DNA of 34,925 nt from Lusitaniella coriacea LEGE 07157 (GCF_015207425.1 NZ_JADEWZ010000047.1:1-34925), one strand, 5' to 3'; numbered from the stretch's first letter, positions 18,397 to 27,535 are shown. Notes: generated by a model from the letters alone, not told the origin. Numbers and translations: made by a program.

Positions 18397-18714
18397 ATGA
18401 ATAAAATTTTAATAGCATCGATCGTTTTAGCCAGTTTATGGGGGATAGAAGCGAGTTTGGCTCAAAAACCCCAATCCCAAGAAGAAGGAGAGGGCTTGTT
18501 TAATACACCTCCCACTCCAGCAGCACAATATTTGGATGGCGTAGTTGCCTGCGACGCAATAAATTACCCCGTCCTCTACTACGTTCCGGTAGAGGAGATG
18601 AGATGCGAAATTCCGGGGGGATATGGAATTAATTTTGAAGGCACCTTTGAGTTGGCAGACCGAACGCTTCCGCCTCAATCCTCCGAGCAATGGGTTCTTT
18701 TCGTCCTGCATTGA
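18397..18714 (+). CDS. Small secreted protein, unknown function
   Basis: From ATG 18397 the product has 105 residues: a signal peptide (MNKILIASIVLASLWGIEASLAQ), a Pro/Gln-rich linker, then a small domain with ACDAINYPVLYYVPVEEMRCEIPGGYGINFEGTF. The frame is open upstream to 18292, but the residues before the ATG do not look like protein and the signal peptide fixes the start. Two mature cysteines could form a disulfide. The gene stops only a few bases before the left hairpin of an IS200/IS605-type element, so its original C-terminus may have been changed by the insertion. I do not recognise a family. Confidence 0.6.
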   Translation: MNKILIASIVLASLWGIEASLAQKPQSQEEGEGLFNTPPTPAAQYLDGVVACDAINYPVLYYVPVEEMRCEIPGGYGINFEGTFELADRTLPPQSSEQWVLFVLH

Positions 18715-18720
18715 CATCAT

Positions 18721-18760
18721 CCCGCCACTAAATCCTCCTAGGGTCGGACTATAGTGGGGG
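18721..18760. repeat. Right-end subterminal hairpin of the IS element
   Basis: CCCGCCACTA pairs with TAGTGGGGG across a 21-base loop, with one bulged G. It lies just beyond the tnpB stop. In this family the 3' part of tnpB and the right end normally give rise to the omega (reRNA) guide RNA, so this hairpin would lie at its 3' scaffold end. Confidence 0.7.
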
Positions 18761-18771
18761 ATTCCTAAGAC

Positions 18772-20025
18772 TCACGACTTAGAGTTTCTGCTTCGCTCTG
18801 TGCCAACTAGAATACCGTTACCGATACTCCCCGTCGCATCCAGTCCACAGACATTTTCTGAGGGCGTAATCTGGAGGAAACCTCCAGATGTTGACCGCCC
18901 GAACACCGTCTGCCCGACGGCGCGGTCGTCACAAGCTTTGGATGTAAAATCCAAAGACGCGACCTTGTTGATACCACGATTTCTAATTTCTTGACTAGCT
19001 GCTACATCCCTTGTGGTAGTGTATCCGCACTTACTACAGTGGTGGAAACGAATATCTAAGGTTTTCTTCCCCGTATGCGCGCCACAGTTAGGACAAGTCT
19101 GAGATGTCCCATTCTTGTTAACCTTGGCAAAATACACATCTTCTTTCCAGCATACCCACTGTAAAATATTCACAAACTGACCAAACCCAGCGTCAGCAGA
19201 TGCTTTTGACAACATACCTCGCTGCCAAGAAACAAAATTGAGGTCTTCAACAAATATCATTCCTGCATCTCGAACTAACTGGTGGCTTAATTTAAAATGC
19301 CAGTCTTTACGAGTGTCAGATATACGTTGATGTAGACGAGCTATTTTCTGGTTTAACTTGTGTCGATTATTCGAGCCTTTTTGTTTGTTTCTTAGTCTAC
19401 GAGACAGCAATTTAAGCTTGTATTGTAGAGTCTTGAGAAACCTTGGTCGTTTAATCTCTAGTCCGTCACTCGTAGCTACAAATTTGTCGTAACCTAAATC
19501 TAAACCTCGTGGATGCCCATGAGGCAAAGGATTTGGCACGTCAATATTTAGCTGCAATGACAGCATCACAAAGTAACCCGATGCTTTTCTTACTATTCTT
19601 GCTTGCTTGGGAATAAACCCGTCTGGAATTGGACGAGACATTCTCCACTTAACTTCTTTTAATCCAGGTAGCTTAATCGAATCAACAGATATTGGATTCT
19701 TGTTGAGTTGAGGAAAAACAAACGACCGTAATCGATATTTGTTTTTAAAGCGAGGAAAACCAAACCCTCTGGCTTTCATCTCATCCCAAGCTCTATCTAA
19801 TGTCCTCAAGGTTTGTTGTAAAACTTGAGCATTAGCACTCTTTAGCCAATCATTATCTTTCTTGGCTTCTGTTAACTGTTTAGCTGCTACATGGTAATTA
19901 GGAAATGGTTCGTCAACTGACATGATGTATTCACGTTCAATCGAGCAAGCATTAATCGGAGACTTACGAGACTTGCACCAGTCTTTGCGTAATCCAAGCG
20001 CAAAATTCACCCCGCCACTAAACAC
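18772..20025 (-). CDS. tnpB: TnpB RNA-guided nuclease, N-terminally shortened
   Basis: TnpB is the RNA-guided DNA nuclease of IS200/IS605 elements and a relative of Cas12. The RuvC catalytic residues are all present: Asp176 in GLDLGYDKFVATSDG, Glu260 in FVEDLNF and Asp340 in TTRDVAA. The zinc ribbon has CPNC at 311-314 and CSKC at 330-333. The 417-residue frame starts at a GTG lying inside the left-end hairpin, and an in-frame stop lies just upstream. The first residues (MFSGGVNFALGLRKDW) replace the usual start of the protein; roughly 30 residues, including the first strand of the wedge domain and part of the first helix, seem to be missing. This copy may therefore be inactive or weak. The C-terminal tail after the last RuvC motif is long and poorly conserved in type, as expected where the guide RNA overlaps. 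Confidence 0.9.
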   Translation of the reverse strand: MFSGGVNFALGLRKDWCKSRKSPINACSIEREYIMSVDEPFPNYHVAAKQLTEAKKDNDWLKSANAQVLQQTLRTLDRAWDEMKARGFGFPRFKNKYRLRSFVFPQLNKNPISVDSIKLPGLKEVKWRMSRPIPDGFIPKQARIVRKASGYFVMLSLQLNIDVPNPLPHGHPRGLDLGYDKFVATSDGLEIKRPRFLKTLQYKLKLLSRRLRNKQKGSNNRHKLNQKIARLHQRISDTRKDWHFKLSHQLVRDAGMIFVEDLNFVSWQRGMLSKASADAGFGQFVNILQWVCWKEDVYFAKVNKNGTSQTCPNCGAHTGKKTLDIRFHHCSKCGYTTTRDVAASQEIRNRGINKVASLDFTSKACDDRAVGQTVFGRSTSGGFLQITPSENVCGLDATGSIGNGILVGTERSRNSKS

Positions 20026-20050
20026 TACATCCTTGGTGTTTTAGTGGGGG
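20010..20050. repeat. Left-end subterminal hairpin of the IS element
   Basis: CCCCGCCACTAAACAC pairs with GTGTTTTAGTGGGGG around a 10-base loop. Its outer part matches the right-end hairpin in sequence and orientation. It overlaps the first codons of the shortened tnpB frame, which is unusual because the full-length gene would normally start inside this end. Confidence 0.7.
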
Positions 20051-20075
20051 TACTCTTTTGCATCTAAGATAGAAT

Positions 20076-20675
20076 TTAAGAGCGCTGGGACTCATCAGGT
20101 GTATCGTTCCTTTGACCTAGTTGCCACGCGATCGCGTTGAGAATCAATTTTCCATTTCCCGTGCAGTTGTCGCTATATTCTTCCTGGGACGCGATCGCGA
20201 ACCCCACCCGTTCGATAATTTTGCCGTACTTCTTCTCTTTCGCCAGATCCTTCTCCTCCGGGGTCAGAGGACGCGCGCGATCGAGAACGGCTTCAATGAT
20301 AGGCGTGTACGGCGCAGCCTCCTCCGCAGCCTCTTGAACCTCAATCTGTAGCTTTGTGAGTTCAATAATCTCCTGCGCTCCCTGCACCACAGGTAAGAGA
20401 TGGGGATCGGCATTAATTGCTTGAGGCGATTGGAGTTGAGAACTATGAGGCGGCACAAAGAAAATATGCTCCAGGGAGATACCATCGGGAAACTTCTCCG
20501 CCTCAACTTGCCCGTTCTCCCACATCTGATTGACCATTTCCAGCGCTTTAGCGCGGTTTTTTTCCGTATCGCCTCCGCGTCCCTCAACTTCCAACAAAAC
20601 CCCTTCCTGTTCGGCAATAGGTTTGGAAAGATCGCTGACTGCGACAAAATGAGTAACCGTTTTAGCCTTAGCCAT
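20076..20675 (-). CDS. Conserved-looking protein of unknown function
   Basis: The start at ATG 20675 is supported by GGAAGGG placed five bases upstream; an open frame extends further up but its residues look non-coding. The 199-residue product begins MAKAKTVTHFVAVSDLSKPI and is soluble and charged. It has no signal peptide or membrane segment. A middle region (QLQSPQAINADPHLLPVVQG) is followed by a helical Glu/Ala-rich stretch and a C-terminal part with two cysteine-free helices and one Cys in SDNCTGNGK. I do not recognise a domain. It is downstream of uppS with about 135 bases between and may be cotranscribed. Confidence 0.65.
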   Translation of the reverse strand: MAKAKTVTHFVAVSDLSKPIAEQEGVLLEVEGRGGDTEKNRAKALEMVNQMWENGQVEAEKFPDGISLEHIFFVPPHSSQLQSPQAINADPHLLPVVQGAQEIIELTKLQIEVQEAAEEAAPYTPIIEAVLDRARPLTPEEKDLAKEKKYGKIIERVGFAIASQEEYSDNCTGNGKLILNAIAWQLGQRNDTPDESQRS

Positions 20676-20811
20676 ATTTTCCCTTCCTGACAAATCCGAT
20701 CGATACATCCGTATCATACGTGAAGAAAGGGTCTTCCTGTTCCGTATTTCGCGCTTGGGGTTAATTTTAAGCCTTCCGTTTCTTACGTGGCAAAATCCCT
20801 GAAGACTCCCA

Positions 20812-21564
20812 TTACACCTTCCCAAAACGCCGATCGCGCTGCTGATAATTTGCCAGTGCTTGATGAAACGCCTTGCGATCGAAATCCGGCCAAGCCGTTT
20901 GAGTCACATAAATCTCCGCATAAGCCATTTGCCACAGCAGAAAATTACTAATCCGCATTTCTCCACTGGTTCGGATCAGCAAATCCGGTGGCGTTAATCC
21001 TGCGGTATATAAATGATCCTCAAACACCGTCTCATCAATTGCATCCACTTGCAATTCCCCTTGTCGAACCCGATCCGCGATCGCGCGACAAGCCTGTAAA
21101 ATCTCCTGTCGCCCCCCATAGTTCGTCGCCACCGTAAATTGAATCCCCCGATTTTCCTTCGTATCTTCCATCGATCGCGCAATTTCCTCCTGCAACGATC
21201 GCGGCAATCCCGCCAAATTTCCCACAAAGCGAATTTTGACATTCTCCGCCATCATCTCCTTTAGTTCCCGACGCAGAACCCGCTCAAAGAGCATCATCAA
21301 GAACTCAACCTCCTCAGAAGGTCGTCCCCAATTTTCCGTCGAGAACGCATACGCAGTCAGAGCAGGAATACCCCAATCCTTACAACACCGCAACAAATCC
21401 TTAAGGGCATCCACTCCTCGCCGATGACCCATAAATCGGGGTAGCCCTTGTCGTTTTGCCCAGCGACCATTTCCATCCATGATTACCGCGACGTGCTGAG
21501 GCAGTCGGTTGCAATCGAGATCGGGGGGCAACGTTTCTAACAAAACACTTTTGCTCACAGTCAT
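20812..21564 (-). CDS. uppS: Isoprenyl transferase (undecaprenyl diphosphate synthase)
   Basis: This cis-prenyltransferase adds isopentenyl diphosphate units to farnesyl diphosphate to make the C55 lipid carrier of cell-wall synthesis. The 250-residue protein has the catalytic [20 protein letters not shown] (DGNGRW at 30-35), the [11 protein letters not shown] segment, [12 protein letters not shown], and [21 protein letters not shown] followed by [14 protein letters not shown], all diagnostic. I chose ATG 21564 ([10 protein letters not shown]); an upstream extension of 16 residues is unlikely. It is in line with cdaA and lysA on the minus strand. Confidence 0.96.
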   Translation of the reverse strand: MTVSKSVLLETLPPDLDCNRLPQHVAVIMDGNGRWAKRQGLPRFMGHRRGVDALKDLLRCCKDWGIPALTAYAFSTENWGRPSEEVEFLMMLFERVLRRELKEMMAENVKIRFVGNLAGLPRSLQEEIARSMEDTKENRGIQFTVATNYGGRQEILQACRAIADRVRQGELQVDAIDETVFEDHLYTAGLTPPDLLIRTSGEMRISNFLLWQMAYAEIYVTQTAWPDFDRKAFHQALANYQQRDRRFGKV

Positions 21565-21742
21565 TGGCAGGACGAGAATTATAGAGTTATACTCCCTTGC
21601 CGTTTCCAACAAGAGACAGAATCAAGGACTTATTGATATCCTCATTCATCTATCAAAGGATGACATCCTTAATTTGGGTCAAAGTAGCATTTTTGTAAAA
21701 AATCGTAACAATTATAACCTTGTTTCGTCTCTTCCTTGTCCC

Positions 21743-22762
21743 TCACTTTTTATCTCTTGAGCTTGAAGAAGAAAGATTCAAAAAATGCTTCAAAAGAATC
21801 CAACCCTGAAAACTAATTTTTCGACCCAAGCGCCCCAGTCCCGGTGCAACCACAACCTCTCGTTCGATAGAAGTCGAAAAACGCTCCTCCAATAAATCCT
21901 TCAGTTTAGCGCTCGTCAAAGGGCGATTGAGGTTTCTCCCCTCCGCAAGAGAAATCGATCCCGTCTCCTCTGACACCACAATACAAATACAATTCTCCAC
22001 GCGCTCCGTAATGCCCATTGCCGCACGATGTCGCGTTCCCAGTTGTCGCGAAGCTTTACGCTCGGATAGGGGAAAAATGACCCCAGCAGCAAGAATCCGA
22101 GAACCCCGAATATGAACGGCTCCATCGTGGAGTAACGTCGAAGTTTGAAAAATCGTTTGCAAAAGTTCCTTAGAAATTTCCGCATTAAGCAGCACGCCGG
22201 GAACGGCAAAATCCCGCTCGTCAATCGAACCGCTCGTTTCCAAAATCATCAACGCTCCCGTCCGGTTTTGGGAAAGCTCCTTGACCGCATCCACAATTTC
22301 ATCAATCACGCTATCCGTTTTGGGGACAGAACGACGGCTGGTCGTAAAAAGCTGAACAAATTCGCCTCGCCCCAATTGCTCCAAAAACTTGCGAAAATCC
22401 GACTGAAAAATGACCGCCATCGCCACCGCCGAACCCACCACTAACTTTTCCAAAACAAAAGCCAGTAATGTCAACCCCATCTGTTGGCTCACAATTTGCG
22501 CGAGCATCAGCAGAATGAAACCCCTAGCCATCCAAAGCGTTCGACGCTCGCCAATAACCAGAAGCATTAAGTACGTTAAAACGAGAACCAGTCCAATATC
22601 GACGATTCTATAAATCAGTCCGGTGTAGAAAAATTTTTCGATAAGCCAAGAAAAAAAAGACAAAAAACCATCAAAGTCAGAAGAGAAACCTGACAAAAAA
22701 TTCGAGGACAATAAACAATGAATGAGAGCGCGAGGAATTAACATTAGACTGCTCTCATTCAT
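21743..22762 (-). CDS. cdaA: Diadenylate cyclase, CdaA type
   Basis: CdaA makes the second messenger c-di-AMP from two ATP at the membrane. The 339-residue protein (from ATG 22762) has an N-terminal region with about three membrane helices (LIYRIVDIGLVLVLTYLMLL, MARGFILLMLAQIV, LTLLAFVLEKLVVG) and a cytoplasmic DAC domain. The catalytic DGA lies at about 213-215 in LLHDGAVHIRG and RHR at about 244-246 in LGTRHRAAMG. A poorly conserved C-terminal tail with a Ser run follows. A GTG at 22780 would add six residues; the start region overlaps an imperfect direct repeat, so the true start is uncertain by a few codons. It lies between lysA and uppS. Confidence 0.94.
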   Translation of the reverse strand: MNESSLMLIPRALIHCLLSSNFLSGFSSDFDGFLSFFSWLIEKFFYTGLIYRIVDIGLVLVLTYLMLLVIGERRTLWMARGFILLMLAQIVSQQMGLTLLAFVLEKLVVGSAVAMAVIFQSDFRKFLEQLGRGEFVQLFTTSRRSVPKTDSVIDEIVDAVKELSQNRTGALMILETSGSIDERDFAVPGVLLNAEISKELLQTIFQTSTLLHDGAVHIRGSRILAAGVIFPLSERKASRQLGTRHRAAMGITERVENCICIVVSEETGSISLAEGRNLNRPLTSAKLKDLLEERFSTSIEREVVVAPGLGRLGRKISFQGWILLKHFLNLSSSSSRDKK

Positions 22763-22800
22763 AACAAGTAATGAACGCACGGGGAATCTATATTAGACAG
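22717..22800. repeat. Imperfect direct repeat across the cdaA start
   Basis: Two units of about 34 bases can be aligned: one ending GGAATTAACATTAGACTG (to about 22751) and one ending GGAATCTATATTAGACAG (to about 22800). Both begin with AATGA and a GC-rich segment. The first unit encodes the beginning of CdaA on the minus strand, and the second lies just upstream of it. Confidence 0.5.
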
Positions 22801-22825
22801 AACGGGACGCGAAATTCGTCAATCT

Positions 22826-24235
22826 TTAACCATTCTGCATTAGTCGTGCGGGTAAGCGGTCTTGACGGATTAAATCTTCGTAAGTTTCCCGTTCTAAAAT
22901 AAGGCTCGCTTCACCCTCATGAACCAAAATGGCTGCCGAACGGGGCAAACGGTTGTAATTTGAAGCCATACTGTAGTTATATGCGCCTGTTGCCAAAACA
23001 ACAAGTATATCGCCAGGATTTGTTGTAGGTAATGAGATATTCTCAATTACAATATCTCCCGACTCGCAATGTTTGCCAGCAACCGTTACCGTTTCTTGGA
23101 ACGGCTCAGACATCCGATTTGCCAGTATAGCGCGATAGAGCGATTGGTAAGTGATCGGGCGTGGATTGTCTGACATTCCCCCATCCACCGCAATATAAGT
23201 CCGGATATCGGGAACGACTTTCCGACTGCCAATCGTATAAGCAGTAACGCACGCCGAAGCAATGAGCGAGCGACCCGGTTCTGCCATCAACTTAGGGAGA
23301 GGCAATCCTTTGGCTTCGCACGCCTGCACGACGGCTTGACAGGCGGCTTTGACCCACTCCTCAATGGTGGGGGGATCGTCCGATTCCGTGTAGCGAATAC
23401 CCAAACCCCCGCCAATGTTTAATACCTGAATGGGCAACCCATAACTAACGGCTTTTTGCCACCAATCCACTAATACTCCTGCTAAATCTTGATGGGGTTG
23501 GCGCTCAAAAATTTGCGAACCGATATGAGCGTGCAGACCGATACACTCGATCCCGGACTGCTGACTCAGGAAAGAGAATACATCATTAAGCTGGTTGGGA
23601 TCGAAGCCAAATTTGCTATCTAAGTGACCCGTGCGAATGTATTCGTGGGTGTGACATTCAATTCCGGGGGTTAAACGCAAAAGAATTTGAATGGGTGGAG
23701 CGTTTGAGCGGGTCTTCGCAAGATCGACTAGCAGCTCTAACTCTAAATGATTATCGACAATGACCGTGCAGCCGTTTTCGATAGCTAATTGAAGTTCGTC
23801 GCGAGACTTATTGTTACCGTGCAAATAAATATGTTTGGGGTCGATCCCCGCTTTGAGTGCCGTGTAGAGTTCGCCACCGGATACCACATCGCAACCGAAT
23901 CCTTCGCTGGCGACGATCGCGCAAACGGCCAAACAATTCCAGGCTTTGGAGGCGTAAATGATTTGCGATTCCCCAGGATAGAATTGGGCGAAGGCTTCTT
24001 GGTACTGACGGCAGGCGGATCGCAGAGTGTATTCGTCTAGAATATACAGAGGAGAACCGAATTGCTCGACCAGTGCGCTGACATCGCAACCGCCAATTTC
24101 TAAGCAATCGCGATCGTTGACGCGAGCGGTGAGGGGTAACAATTGCTGATTGGTAGAAAGCGGCTTTTGCGCGGGGTTTTGGGGTGGAAGGTATTGACAG
24201 GATGAATTTTGCAGACTTTGTTCGGTCAATAACAT
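22826..24235 (-). CDS. lysA: Diaminopimelate decarboxylase
   Basis: LysA is a PLP enzyme that decarboxylates meso-diaminopimelate to lysine, the last step of the pathway. The 469-residue protein has the PLP lysine in YASKAWN (about Lys97), GFGCDVVSGGEL, HGNNKS, the GLHAHIGSQ segment, NIGGGLGIRYTE, AEPGRSL, CESGD and ATGAYNYSMASNYN, all family signatures. I chose ATG 24235 (MLLTEQSLQ); the open frame extends upstream but overlaps the rimI promoter region. The extra 50 or so N-terminal residues before the barrel are common in cyanobacteria. It heads the minus-strand lysA-cdaA-uppS cluster. Confidence 0.96.
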   Translation of the reverse strand: MLLTEQSLQNSSCQYLPPQNPAQKPLSTNQQLLPLTARVNDRDCLEIGGCDVSALVEQFGSPLYILDEYTLRSACRQYQEAFAQFYPGESQIIYASKAWNCLAVCAIVASEGFGCDVVSGGELYTALKAGIDPKHIYLHGNNKSRDELQLAIENGCTVIVDNHLELELLVDLAKTRSNAPPIQILLRLTPGIECHTHEYIRTGHLDSKFGFDPNQLNDVFSFLSQQSGIECIGLHAHIGSQIFERQPHQDLAGVLVDWWQKAVSYGLPIQVLNIGGGLGIRYTESDDPPTIEEWVKAACQAVVQACEAKGLPLPKLMAEPGRSLIASACVTAYTIGSRKVVPDIRTYIAVDGGMSDNPRPITYQSLYRAILANRMSEPFQETVTVAGKHCESGDIVIENISLPTTNPGDILVVLATGAYNYSMASNYNRLPRSAAILVHEGEASLILERETYEDLIRQDRLPARLMQNG

Positions 24236-24334
24236 AGTGGTTGTTTCGTGTTGAGTGGCTTGTTGAGGATGGCGCGATCCCAAAAGGCAACGCGCGCAGG
24301 CAGATTCGCGCCTCAGAATTCCCCTTTTTTAGTG

Positions 24335-24340
24335 TACAAT
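24335..24340 (+). promoter_or_regulatory. Possible -10 element for rimI
   Basis: TACAAT lies nine bases before the GTG start of rimI. If used, transcription would begin within a base or two of the start codon and give a leaderless or nearly leaderless message. No good -35 is visible. Confidence 0.3.
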
Positions 24341-24348
24341 TGCAGCTT

Positions 24349-24933
24349 GTGACTTTATTAGAACTTCGTCTCAAACCCCTCACAGATCGGCAACTGAATG
24401 CAGTTGTCAAACTAGACCAATTGTGCCTAGGCGGTCTGTGGAGTCAAGAGGGGTATCGGCGCGAGCTGAACAGTCCCAATAGCGAGTTGTTGGTTCTGTC
24501 AGTCCTTGGGAATCGCGGAAGTCCTCCCAAGGAGCGCATTGTAGGGATTGGATGTTTTTGGGCAATTTTAGAGGAGGCGCACATTACTATTTTGGCAATT
24601 CATCCTGACTGCCAATCCCAAGGGTTGGGTCAAGTTCTGTTATGGACGCTATTGCAAAAAGCCGTTCGGCAAAAGCTCGATCGCGCAACCTTAGAAGTTC
24701 GAGCCTCAAATCAAGCAGCTCTATCTCTTTACCAAAAGTTTGGCTTCCAAGTTGCCGGACGGCGCAAGAAATATTACCAAAACAATAACGAAGATGCTTT
24801 GATCCTTTGGAGGGGGGGATTGCAACAGAAGCAATTCAGTCAATTGCTCGATCGATGGCAGCAACAAACCAACGAGAAACTTGCTCGGTGCGGCTGGCGT
24901 TTGGAAAATGGGGATCGAAAGCTGAAAGCTTGA
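24349..24933 (+). CDS. rimI: RimI-like GNAT N-acetyltransferase
   Basis: This 194-residue GNAT-fold protein resembles RimI, which acetylates the N-terminal alanine of ribosomal protein S18. Evidence is the LDQLCLGGLWSQEGYRREL opening, the acetyl-CoA motif ITILAIHPDCQSQGLGQVLL, and LEVRASNQAALSLYQKFGFQVAGRRKKYY near the end of the domain, all typical of RimI. A C-terminal extension of about 45 residues is specific to this protein. I chose GTG 24349 because sequence before it does not resemble protein. It is divergent from lysA and followed by clpC about 130 bases on. The true acetylation target is inferred. Confidence 0.85.
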   Translation: MTLLELRLKPLTDRQLNAVVKLDQLCLGGLWSQEGYRRELNSPNSELLVLSVLGNRGSPPKERIVGIGCFWAILEEAHITILAIHPDCQSQGLGQVLLWTLLQKAVRQKLDRATLEVRASNQAALSLYQKFGFQVAGRRKKYYQNNNEDALILWRGGLQQKQFSQLLDRWQQQTNEKLARCGWRLENGDRKLKA

Positions 24934-24976
24934 CCCCGTAAGGAAAAACCATAGCCCCATAATAATAAACCAACCC

Positions 24977-25002
24977 CTTGCTGCGCCTAACGCAACAGCA
25001 AG
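24977..25002 (+). other. Hairpin in the clpC leader
   Basis: CTTGCTG (24977-24983) pairs with CAGCAAG (24996-25002) in the spacer before clpC. No T-run follows, so it is not a standard terminator for rimI. It may be part of the clpC 5' leader. Confidence 0.35.
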
Positions 25003-25063
25003 CAAATAAGCCTGTGCTAAAATCAAGCATACACGGGCAAGCAGCAGGTGATGGAAATAGGTT

Positions 25064-27535
25064 ATGTTTGAACGCTTTACAGAAAAAGCCATTAAGGTGA
25101 TTATGTTGGCCCAGGAAGAAGCACGTCGCCTGGGACATAACTTCGTCGGTACAGAGCAAATCCTTTTAGGTCTAATTGGCGAAGGGACGGGTGTTGCAGC
25201 CAAGGTTCTCAAATCGATGGGGGTCAATCTTAAAGATGCTCGCATTGAAGTTGAGAAAATTATCGGTCGCGGTTCCGGCTTTGTTGCTGTAGAAATTCCC
25301 TTCACTCCTAGAGCCAAGCGGGTTCTTGAACTCTCCTTAGAGGAAGCTCGCCAACTAGGACACAATTATATTGGCACCGAACACTTACTCCTCGGTTTGA
25401 TTCGAGAAGGGGAAGGGGTTGCCGCTAGAGTTCTTGAAAATTTGGGAGTGGATCTCTCCAAGGTTCGGACGCAAGTGATCCGAATGTTGGGCGAAACGGC
25501 AGAGGTTCCTTCTGGATCGAGTTCTGGTCGAACCAAAACCCCAACCTTAGATGAATTTGGTTCCAATTTAACCAATTTAGCCGCAGAGGGAAAACTCGAT
25601 CCCGTTGTGGGGCGCATTAAAGAAATCGAACGAGTTATTCAAATTTTGGGTCGCCGCACCAAGAATAATCCAGTTTTAATTGGGGAACCGGGTGTTGGCA
25701 AAACCGCGATCGCGGAAGGTTTGGCTCAACGCATTGCCAACGACGACATTCCCGATATTTTAGAAGAAAAGCGCGTTGTCACCCTCGATATTGGTCTGCT
25801 CGTTGCTGGAACCAAGTACCGAGGTGAATTTGAAGAACGCCTCAAAAAAATCATGGATGAAATTCGCTCTGCGGGGAATGTGATCCTCGTGATCGATGAA
25901 GTCCATACCTTAATTGGTGCGGGTGCTGCGGAGGGAGCGATTGATGCGGCGAATATCCTCAAACCGGCTTTGGCGCGAGGCGAATTGCAGTGTATCGGCG
26001 CGACAACCCTCGATGAGTATCGCAAGCATATCGAGCGAGATGCGGCTCTAGAGCGTCGTTTCCAGCCCGTGATGGTGGGCGAACCCAGCGTTGATGAAAC
26101 CATTGAAATCCTTTACGGTTTGCGAGAGCGCTACGAACAGCATCACAAGCTGAAAATTCTCGACGAAGCCCTTGATGCTGCCGCCAAACTTTCCGATCGC
26201 TACATCTCCGATCGCTATTTACCCGATAAAGCCATTGACTTAATCGACGAAGCGGGATCGAGAGTGCGTTTGATTAATTCCCAACTGCCCCCAGCAGCGA
26301 AGGAATTGGATAAAGAATTGCGTCAAGTTCTCAAACAAAAGGATGATGCGGTTCGGGCGCAGGATTTTGATAAGGCGGGAGAATTGCGCGATCGCGAAAT
26401 GGAAATCAAAGCTGAAATTCGCGCGATCGCCTCCTCGAAAAAAACCGAAACAGAAGGTGAAGAGGAAGGGCCCTTCGTCGATTCCGAGGAAATTGCACAC
26501 ATCGTTGCTTCCTGGACGGGCGTTCCCGTAAACAAACTCACCGAAACAGAATCCGAAAAACTGCTGCACATGGAAGACACTCTCCATCAGCGCTTAATCG
26601 GACAAGAAGATGCGGTTAAAGCCGTTTCTCGCGCCATCCGCCGCGCTCGCGTCGGTTTAAAAAATCCCAATCGTCCTATTGCGAGCTTCATTTTCTCCGG
26701 TCCTACCGGTGTCGGGAAAACCGAACTGACCAAAGCCTTAGCGACCTACTTCTTCGGGTCAGAAGACGCGATGATCCGCTTGGATATGTCGGAATACATG
26801 GAACGGCATACCGTCTCCAAACTGATTGGCTCCCCACCGGGATACGTCGGCTACAACGAAGGCGGTCAGCTCACCGAAGCGGTACGCCGCCGACCCTATA
26901 CCGTCGTGTTGTTCGATGAAATCGAAAAAGCACATCCCGACATCTTCAATATGCTGTTGCAAATTTTGGAAGATGGTCGCCTCACCGATGCCAAAGGTCG
27001 CACGGTAGACTTCAAAAACACGCTACTGATCATGACCTCGAACATCGGCTCGAAGGTTATTGAGAAAGGCGGCGGCGGTTTAGGTTTCGAGTTGGGCGAC
27101 GACCAAGCAGAATCTCAATACAATCGTATCCGCGCGTTGGTTAATGAGGAATTGAAGAACTACTTCCGTCCGGAATTCCTCAACCGCTTGGATGAAATCA
27201 TCGTCTTCCGCCAACTCACCCTAGAGGAGATCAAGACCATCGCCGATCTTCTCCTCCAAGAAGTCTTCCAACGCTTGACCGAACAGCAAGTTACCTTGGA
27301 AGTCACCGAGAAATTCAAGGATTTGTTGGTGAAGGAAGGGTACAATCCTGCCTACGGCGCGCGTCCCTTACGTCGGGCGATTATGCGTCTCCTTGAAGAC
27401 GTGTTAGCCGAAGAAATTCTCTCCGGTCGCGTTGGAGAAGGCGATAAGGCTTTAGTGGATGTGGATGCTGATGGAAAAGTGTTCGTGAAATCGGAAGAGA
27501 AGCTGAAAATTCTTTTGGAAAAGGCTAATTCTTAA
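25064..27535 (+). CDS. clpC: Clp protease ATP-binding subunit ClpC
   Basis: ClpC is the AAA+ unfoldase that feeds proteins to ClpP and ClpR; it is essential in cyanobacteria. The 823-residue protein has two N-terminal Clp repeats (from [20 protein letters not shown] and [20 protein letters not shown]). The first AAA module has Walker A GEPGVGKT at 207-214 and [15 protein letters not shown] motif region follows at about 413-452 ([18 protein letters not shown]). The second AAA module has GPTGVGKT at 546-553 and a C-terminal D2-small domain. The length and UVR motif separate it from ClpA and ClpB. It ends at a clear terminator, so it is probably transcribed alone or with rimI. Confidence 0.98.
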   Translation: MFERFTEKAIKVIMLAQEEARRLGHNFVGTEQILLGLIGEGTGVAAKVLKSMGVNLKDARIEVEKIIGRGSGFVAVEIPFTPRAKRVLELSLEEARQLGHNYIGTEHLLLGLIREGEGVAARVLENLGVDLSKVRTQVIRMLGETAEVPSGSSSGRTKTPTLDEFGSNLTNLAAEGKLDPVVGRIKEIERVIQILGRRTKNNPVLIGEPGVGKTAIAEGLAQRIANDDIPDILEEKRVVTLDIGLLVAGTKYRGEFEERLKKIMDEIRSAGNVILVIDEVHTLIGAGAAEGAIDAANILKPALARGELQCIGATTLDEYRKHIERDAALERRFQPVMVGEPSVDETIEILYGLRERYEQHHKLKILDEALDAAAKLSDRYISDRYLPDKAIDLIDEAGSRVRLINSQLPPAAKELDKELRQVLKQKDDAVRAQDFDKAGELRDREMEIKAEIRAIASSKKTETEGEEEGPFVDSEEIAHIVASWTGVPVNKLTETESEKLLHMEDTLHQRLIGQEDAVKAVSRAIRRARVGLKNPNRPIASFIFSGPTGVGKTELTKALATYFFGSEDAMIRLDMSEYMERHTVSKLIGSPPGYVGYNEGGQLTEAVRRRPYTVVLFDEIEKAHPDIFNMLLQILEDGRLTDAKGRTVDFKNTLLIMTSNIGSKVIEKGGGGLGFELGDDQAESQYNRIRALVNEELKNYFRPEFLNRLDEIIVFRQLTLEEIKTIADLLLQEVFQRLTEQQVTLEVTEKFKDLLVKEGYNPAYGARPLRRAIMRLLEDVLAEEILSGRVGEGDKALVDVDADGKVFVKSEEKLKILLEKANS

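Larger units (their letters stand above)
18721..20050 (-). mobile_element. IS200/IS605-type element with tnpB only
   Basis: The element carries one ORF, TnpB, between two similar hairpins in the same orientation at 18721-18760 and 20010-20050. That arrangement, and the lack of matched inverted terminal repeats, is typical of the IS200/IS605 group. No tnpA (Y1 transposase) is present, so it could move only with a TnpA supplied in trans. Because tnpB is on the minus strand, the right (guide-proximal) end is near 18721 and the left end near 20050. Exact borders cannot be fixed by eye. It lies between two convergent genes. Confidence 0.8.

Noticed and set aside
24241-24348. N-terminal extension of rimI up to 24241
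   Set aside because: These residues overlap the lysA start and a likely -10 element and do not resemble the GNAT N-terminus.
23814-24410. A 198-codon minus-strand frame overlapping lysA
   Set aside because: It is an Arg-rich frame typical of a shadow, and the lysA frame has all family motifs.
24721-25365. A long minus-strand open frame over the rimI end and clpC start
   Set aside because: It is the antisense shadow of rimI and clpC, and both plus-strand proteins are clearly real.
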